A stretch of DNA of 9,752 nucleotides from Methanomassiliicoccales archaeon (GTDB lineage Archaea > Thermoplasmatota > Thermoplasmata > Methanomassiliicoccales > JACIVX01). Below the pieces are notes generated by a model. The model saw only the letters and a program-made list of their open reading frames with translations. It ran no database searches and was not told where the DNA came from. Position numbers and translations under genes: made by a program. The stretch is taken from the NCBI GenBank assembly GCA_028682925.1, contig JAJRAG010000018.1:1-9752 (forward strand), read 5' to 3'. Position 1 is the first letter of the stretch, and each line of letters starts with the position of its first letter. Of this stretch, positions 6,154 through 9,752 are shown piece after piece.

Positions 6154-6191
6154 AAAAAAAAAAGAATCTGGGCGACTCTAAAGGAGTCACC
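6154..6191 (-). terminator. Hairpin plus T10 terminator of the alcohol dehydrogenase gene
   Basis: On the minus strand, 19 bp after the stop codon, GGTGACTC and GAGTCGCC (6191-6171) form an 8-position stem with one mismatch around a 5-nt loop. Seven bases later comes an uninterrupted run of ten T (6163-6154). It looks like a bacterial-type intrinsic terminator; in archaea the T-run alone is normally the main signal. Confidence 0.65.
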
Positions 6192-6210
6192 TTTCGTTAT
6201 GGTTTGATAT

Positions 6211-7353
6211 CTAAGGTCTGACAGCGATCTTGCCTGGTGAGAGCTTCTTTTCTTGCCTGATAATCTGGTTCGGCAGGTCCTCAAGTGGGTGGATCTCAGC
6301 GCAGATATCGCCGAAGGGTATGCCCATCTTCTTTGCCTTCACCATGACGGCGATTGCGGTCTTGTACTCAAACTTGGAGTATCCCCAGTCACCGAAGCAG
6401 TTGACTTCCTTGTTGCAGAAGTGCACGTGTGGGTTGACCGACGTCTCGCCGGTGTTGGTGAAGTGGCCCATTTCTACCACGGTACCGCCACGCCTCACGA
6501 GGTTCAAAGCCTCTGTGAACGCTGCTGGCACACCGGTCGCTTCGATCACGACGTCCGCTCCGATACCGTTCGTTAGCTCCATGACCTTCTCGATACGGTC
6601 GTCAGTCGTCGGGTACTCCTTTATGTTGATCAGGTCTTTCGCACCCATCTTCTTCGCCTGTTCGAGCCTGCTTGGAACGATGTCGATGCCGATGATGTTG
6701 TTCATCCCATAGACATTGTTCACAACTGTGTGGCATTGACCAATTGGTCCAAGTCCCTGTATTACCACCGTCTGCGACGGGTCAACTCCCTCCCCAGCGT
6801 ATGCACAATCCGTCCCACCAGACTGCGCTCTCTTGAAGGCTCTCGTGGCTACAGCAACCGGCTCAATCAAGACCATTTCCTTCTCAGTGAGGCCTTTCGG
6901 GAACTTGAATATAGGCAGAATCTCTGGGATGTAGACGTGTTCGGCGAATGCTCCCCAGAAGTGTGGCGGTTCATCGGCTTTATGCGGGCTTATTCCGACA
7001 ACCTCTAGGTTCTGGCATAGGCTCTCTCTTCCAGGTAGGTTGTGGCAGAACCAGCACTTGCCGCACTTGCCCAGGCAAGTGGCGATAAGGTCGCCCTCTT
7101 CAAGGGGTTTTCCAGTGTAGTCTTCCTTGACACCTTTTCCAAGTTCTCTGATAGATCCGAACCACTCATGTCCGAGAAGCTGCGGTATGGGTACTGGCAA
7201 TCTTCCATAGATAATGTGGGTATCTGTACCGCAAACACCACAGAGCTTCACATCGGCCACGACTGCGCCAGGCTTAGCCTTCGGTGTGGGATAGTTCATC
7301 ATTTTGAGGCCGTCAGGCCCTCCTGTCTTCATCAGAACAAATGCTTTGGCCAT
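6211..7353 (-). CDS. Zinc-dependent alcohol dehydrogenase (MDR superfamily)
   Basis: This is a cytosolic NAD(P)-dependent medium-chain alcohol or polyol dehydrogenase of 380 residues, slightly longer than the usual 340-375. The N-terminal catalytic domain carries the zinc ligands Cys38 (CGVCGTD, 38-44) and His62-Glu63 (GHEWFG). The structural zinc lobe has Cys97, Cys100, Cys103 and Cys113; the last gap is nine residues instead of the usual seven. The Rossmann domain has GLGPIG (200-205), and Asp224 at the end of the second strand favours NAD over NADP. Annotators might call it a threonine dehydrogenase- or sorbitol dehydrogenase-like protein, but substrate cannot be read from sequence. It is a single-gene unit with its own TATA box, a strong double Shine-Dalgarno site and a hairpin terminator. 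Proximity to abfD raises 4-hydroxybutyrate or another alcohol as a substrate, but the two genes converge and are not co-transcribed. Confidence 0.92.
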   Translation of the reverse strand: MAKAFVLMKTGGPDGLKMMNYPTPKAKPGAVVADVKLCGVCGTDTHIIYGRLPVPIPQLLGHEWFGSIRELGKGVKEDYTGKPLEEGDLIATCLGKCGKCWFCHNLPGRESLCQNLEVVGISPHKADEPPHFWGAFAEHVYIPEILPIFKFPKGLTEKEMVLIEPVAVATRAFKRAQSGGTDCAYAGEGVDPSQTVVIQGLGPIGQCHTVVNNVYGMNNIIGIDIVPSRLEQAKKMGAKDLINIKEYPTTDDRIEKVMELTNGIGADVVIEATGVPAAFTEALNLVRRGGTVVEMGHFTNTGETSVNPHVHFCNKEVNCFGDWGYSKFEYKTAIAVMVKAKKMGIPFGDICAEIHPLEDLPNQIIRQEKKLSPGKIAVRP

Positions 7354-7359
7354 GTTATT

Positions 7360-7373
7360 CCTCCTGACCTCCT
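7360..7373 (-). promoter_or_regulatory. Tandem Shine-Dalgarno sites of the alcohol dehydrogenase gene
   Basis: On the minus strand AGGAGGTCAGGAGG contains two consecutive complete GGAGG cores, the nearer one 6 nt before ATG 7353. The nearer copy has normal spacing; the farther copy is 14 nt away and may serve as a standby site. It fixes the start codon. Confidence 0.75.
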
Positions 7374-7420
7374 AATCCAATTCGACACTTAAGAATGTTT
7401 CGACATTACATGATTCGGGT

Positions 7421-7430
7421 GGATAAATTG
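7421..7430 (-). promoter_or_regulatory. TATA box of the alcohol dehydrogenase gene
   Basis: CAATTTATCC on the minus strand predicts a transcription start near 7399 and a leader of about 46 nt that includes the double Shine-Dalgarno site. It is a weaker match than the other TATA boxes in the window. Confidence 0.4.
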
Positions 7431-7484
7431 GCAGGAAATGTCATGGGAAACAATACGTCTGGATGATAAAGACGGGAAAGGCAC

Positions 7485-7503
7485 AAAAAGAAATTGAAAT
7501 TGG
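7485..7503 (-). terminator. T-rich terminator after the FAD oxidase / Fe-S protein operon
   Basis: On the minus strand, about 28 bp after the stop at 7532, the sequence runs AATTTCAATTTCTTTTT, ending in five T. There is no hairpin. It is a plausible oligo-T termination region for the operon, upstream of the alcohol dehydrogenase promoter. Confidence 0.4.
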
Positions 7504-7531
7504 TCCGAATCTGCAATATTCTTGACCCTGT

Positions 7532-8632
7532 TTACTCACCTTTCTTAAGCTTCGAAGCGACATATTCCGCGAAATCCACGACCGGGAGGCACTTCGAGGA
7601 ATCGGAAAGGTTGGTCTTGCAGAATGGACAGGGCGTGACTACGAGCTTCGCTCCGGTGATCTTCGCTTCGTCCATCCTCGTTGCACCGACGCCGGTGGCT
7701 GTCTCACCATAAGCTGACTTGACCCCTCCACCGGCACCACAACACATCGAGTTCTCTCTGCAATGTTCCATTTCGACGAGAGTAGCGACCTTCCTGAGGA
7801 CATTCCTCGGAGCGTCGTAAACGCCCATATGCTTGCCGAGATGACAGGGATCGTGGTACGTCACCTTCTCTCTGCTCTTCCTCAACTTCAGCAGGCCTTC
7901 GTCAATGAGCTTGTCAACATACTGGGTTATGTGTAGGATCTCGATGTCCTCGATGCCGTACTCCTTCTTAATTGCCCTGAAGCATCCTGCGCAAGATGTG
8001 ACGACAGTCTTCACTCCAGATCTCTTGAACTGCTCAACGTTATGCTCTCTGAGCTTCTCCGCCTCATCCACAAATCCAGTCCTTCTGAGAACGGAACCAC
8101 AACACCACTCGTCCTCGCCGATGACCTTGTACTTGACACCAGCGGCATCAAGTATGTCCATCGTGGCAATGACCGTGTTCGGACTTCTGAACGGAGCGGT
8201 GCATCCCATGAAATACAGGACGTCCGCGCCCTCCGCGTCTCTCCTGAACCTATTCTTGTCGGCGTTCTTCTCACCGTACGGATTGTGCTCCTCCCTGATC
8301 CTCTGAAGTATCTTCTTGTGTTTTTCTGAGCCAAGACCCCTATCCACGAGCTCGGCCCTCGCAGCCTCGATCGCTTCCACGGTCTTCACACCTGGGGGGC
8401 AGTGCAGCTCACAGTCGCCGCAGGTTGTGCAAGTGAAAAGCCTCTTAGCAAAACCCTCGTCCGGGTCAATCTCTCCTCTCATCATCGCCTTGATCGCTGT
8501 CATCCTACCACGCGCCGACGCCGAGTCCCACCCGATCTGCTTGAAGGAAGGGCAATTCGCCTTGCAGAAACCACATCTTATGCAGTACTCAAGAGGCTCG
8601 TAGTACTTCTCCAGGCGCCTGTAGGTTGTCAT
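7532..8632 (-). CDS. CCG-domain iron-sulfur oxidoreductase subunit (GlcF/HdrD-like)
   Basis: This is the electron-transfer subunit of a 2-hydroxyacid dehydrogenase and takes electrons from the FAD subunit encoded directly upstream. It has 366 residues from ATG 8632. The N-terminus has two ferredoxin-type [4Fe-4S] motifs, Cys17-20-23-27 and Cys68-71-74-78, each ending in CP. Two complete CCG domains follow. The first has Cys144, Cys177-Cys178-Gly and Cys214-x2-Cys217. The second has Cys263, Cys297-Cys298-Gly and Cys335-x2-Cys338. In heterodisulfide reductase HdrB such motifs bind noncubane [4Fe-4S] clusters. There is no membrane segment, so it should be soluble or peripheral. GTG 8638 overlaps the upstream stop by 3 nt, but GAGGTG at 8643-8638 is well placed for ATG 8632, two bases past that stop. 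Length and motifs also fit GlcF, LutA-like and HdrD-like proteins; the electron acceptor is unknown. Confidence 0.9.
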   Translation of the reverse strand: MTTYRRLEKYYEPLEYCIRCGFCKANCPSFKQIGWDSASARGRMTAIKAMMRGEIDPDEGFAKRLFTCTTCGDCELHCPPGVKTVEAIEAARAELVDRGLGSEKHKKILQRIREEHNPYGEKNADKNRFRRDAEGADVLYFMGCTAPFRSPNTVIATMDILDAAGVKYKVIGEDEWCCGSVLRRTGFVDEAEKLREHNVEQFKRSGVKTVVTSCAGCFRAIKKEYGIEDIEILHITQYVDKLIDEGLLKLRKSREKVTYHDPCHLGKHMGVYDAPRNVLRKVATLVEMEHCRENSMCCGAGGGVKSAYGETATGVGATRMDEAKITGAKLVVTPCPFCKTNLSDSSKCLPVVDFAEYVASKLKKGE

Positions 8633-8634
8633 GT

Positions 8635-9752
8635 TCACACCTCGAAGATCTTGTCAGGGTTCATGATGCCGTTCGGATCCAGGGCCGACTTGATCCTTTT
8701 CATGATCTCGACGCCGACCAATCCATGTTCCTTGGAGAGCAACTTCTTCTTCTCAAGTCCGATGCCATGCTCTCCGGTGATCGTTCCGCTGAGCTGCATG
8801 GCCATCTCGTTGATCTCGTCATGAGCCTTGTGAGCTCTCTCCGACTCTCCAGGGATACGATGGTCCGCAAGTAGCAATGAATGGAGATTCCCGTCCCCAG
8901 CGTGACCGTAAGTCGAGATCTTTATGTCGTTCCTGTTGCCGATATCCTGGATCGCCTTGAGGGCGGCCGGGATTCCGGAGAGAGGGACTACTATGTCCGT
9001 AGCTATCGGGGAGGGCTTGAGCCTGGTGAAGGTCGCGAACAGTCTCTTTCTGGCCATCCACATCGTCTCGAACTCGGTCGGACCTTTCGCAACGTCGATG
9101 CCATCGCAGCCCTCCTCCAAGGCTATCTTTGTGAATCGTTTCAGCGCTTTGTTCACTTCGGATCTATCATCGCCGTCGAACTCAAGAAACAGCATCGCCT
9201 CGGCTGGTGGAAGTTCGACATGAGCTTCTTCCCTCATTACCTGAAGAGCGATTGAGTCCAGTAGTTCGATGGCTGCGGGAACGACGCCGGAAGCTATCGT
9301 TTTCGCAACGGTCGAGCCAGCAGCCTGAACACTGCTGTATTTCGCCCTCGCACCCAGCGTGACGCGAGGCACTGCCTTCAATTTCAATGTGATTTCCACG
9401 ATCACACCGAGGGTTCCCTCGGATCGATTGAAGAGATGAACAAGGTCATAGCCTGAAGCGGATTTCCTGGCCTTCGTGCCGACTTCCAGAATTCTTCCAT
9501 CTGGAAGTACGACCTTAAGACCCAGCAAATAGTCGCCTGTGACACCATACTTGACAGCCCTCATCCCACTTGCATTGGCAGCGACCATTCCTCCTATGGT
9601 GCAAATCTCTCCGCTTGCGGGATCCGGTGGAAAGAACAGGCCGAATTTTCTAAGGTGAGCGTTCAAATCGGCGAACACGACGCCGCATTCGGTCGTGACC
9701 ATGAGGTCCTCCCTGGATACGTTGAGTATCCGGTTCATGCGAGTCACGTCCA
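8635..9752 (-). CDS. FAD-linked 2-hydroxyacid oxidase/dehydrogenase (GlcD/D-lactate type), N-terminus outside window
   Basis: This is the flavin subunit of a glycolate/D-lactate-type dehydrogenase in the vanillyl-alcohol oxidase (PCMH FAD-binding) family. About 372 residues are visible and the frame is open through base 9752, so the GTG at 9747 is not the start. Compared with relatives of about 450-500 residues, roughly 80-120 N-terminal residues are missing, including the first FAD-binding glycine segment. Visible FAD-domain motifs are PPDPASGE and GGMVAANASG (about 9570-9630). The C-terminal substrate domain has GHAGDGNLH (about 8883-8909) with the active-site His, TGEHGIGLEK (about 8751-8780) and the family-typical end LDPNGIMNPDKIF. 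The stop is followed at once by the CCG Fe-S gene, forming a tight operon. The substrate may be D-lactate, glycolate, 2-hydroxyglutarate or another D-2-hydroxyacid; sequence alone does not decide. Confidence 0.92.
   Translation of the reverse strand, partial: DVTRMNRILNVSREDLMVTTECGVVFADLNAHLRKFGLFFPPDPASGEICTIGGMVAANASGMRAVKYGVTGDYLLGLKVVLPDGRILEVGTKARKSASGYDLVHLFNRSEGTLGVIVEITLKLKAVPRVTLGARAKYSSVQAAGSTVAKTIASGVVPAAIELLDSIALQVMREEAHVELPPAEAMLFLEFDGDDRSEVNKALKRFTKIALEEGCDGIDVAKGPTEFETMWMARKRLFATFTRLKPSPIATDIVVPLSGIPAALKAIQDIGNRNDIKISTYGHAGDGNLHSLLLADHRIPGESERAHKAHDEINEMAMQLSGTITGEHGIGLEKKKLLSKEHGLVGVEIMKRIKSALDPNGIMNPDKIFEV
8638..8643 (-). promoter_or_regulatory. Shine-Dalgarno site deciding the Fe-S subunit start
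   Basis: GAGGTG on the minus strand sits within the last codons of the FAD oxidase gene, 5 nt before ATG 8632. The alternative GTG at 8638 overlaps this site and has none of its own, so ATG is preferred. Confidence 0.55.

Larger units (their letters stand above)
5917..6210. other. 294-bp intergenic region without a convincing gene
   Basis: The gap separates the small gene (+) from the convergent alcohol dehydrogenase gene (-). It holds a strong nested stem-loop at 6001-6066 and the alcohol dehydrogenase terminator at 6154-6191. One GTG-started frame of 66 codons (5942-6142, +) crosses the stem-loop but has no TATA box or Shine-Dalgarno site and no recognisable motif. I see no tRNA, C/D-box pair or repeat here. 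Confidence 0.6.

Overview
The window is archaeal. It carries a DNA topoisomerase VI operon, a class I lysyl-tRNA synthetase and a one-helix Sec61-beta subunit. AT-rich TATA boxes sit about 28-35 bp upstream of several start codons, and a few genes look leaderless while others have good Shine-Dalgarno (SD) sites. The gene set and moderate GC content suggest a euryarchaeal or Thermoplasmatota-like lineage. The lineage is inference, because the window has no rRNA marker.

Layout. The 3' end of top6B overlaps top6A (1-1699, +). Converging on it is lysS (1739-3283, -). lysS shares a divergent promoter region with the Sec61-beta gene (3430-3594, +). Next come a small cupin gene (3640-3966, -) and, divergent from it, an abfD-type 4-hydroxybutyryl-CoA dehydratase gene (4131-5594, +). 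A short unrecognised gene follows (about 5683-5916, +). A 294-bp gap without a convincing gene contains a strong nested stem-loop and the terminator of the next gene. That gene is a zinc alcohol dehydrogenase (6211-7353, -). Last is an operon of an FAD-linked oxidase (8635 to beyond the window edge, -) and a CCG-domain iron-sulfur protein (7532-8632, -).

How the genes fit together. The first third is core information processing and secretion: topoisomerase VI, tRNA-Lys charging and the Sec translocon. The rest is anaerobic-style carbon and redox metabolism. The dehydratase keeps all four [4Fe-4S] ligands and several catalytic residues of characterised AbfD, so it should convert 4-hydroxybutyryl-CoA to crotonyl-CoA. 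The FAD oxidase and CCG protein form a two-subunit 2-hydroxyacid (lactate/glycolate-like) dehydrogenase that passes electrons from flavin through Fe-S clusters to an acceptor not visible here. The alcohol dehydrogenase is NAD-type by sequence, with unknown substrate. A link between it and 4-hydroxybutyrate metabolism is possible but rests only on proximity.

No mobile element, CRISPR array, tRNA or rRNA was seen, and every complete gene is intact. The least explained items are the interleaved dyads between the cupin and abfD promoters, the small protein after abfD, and the structured segment at 6001-6066.
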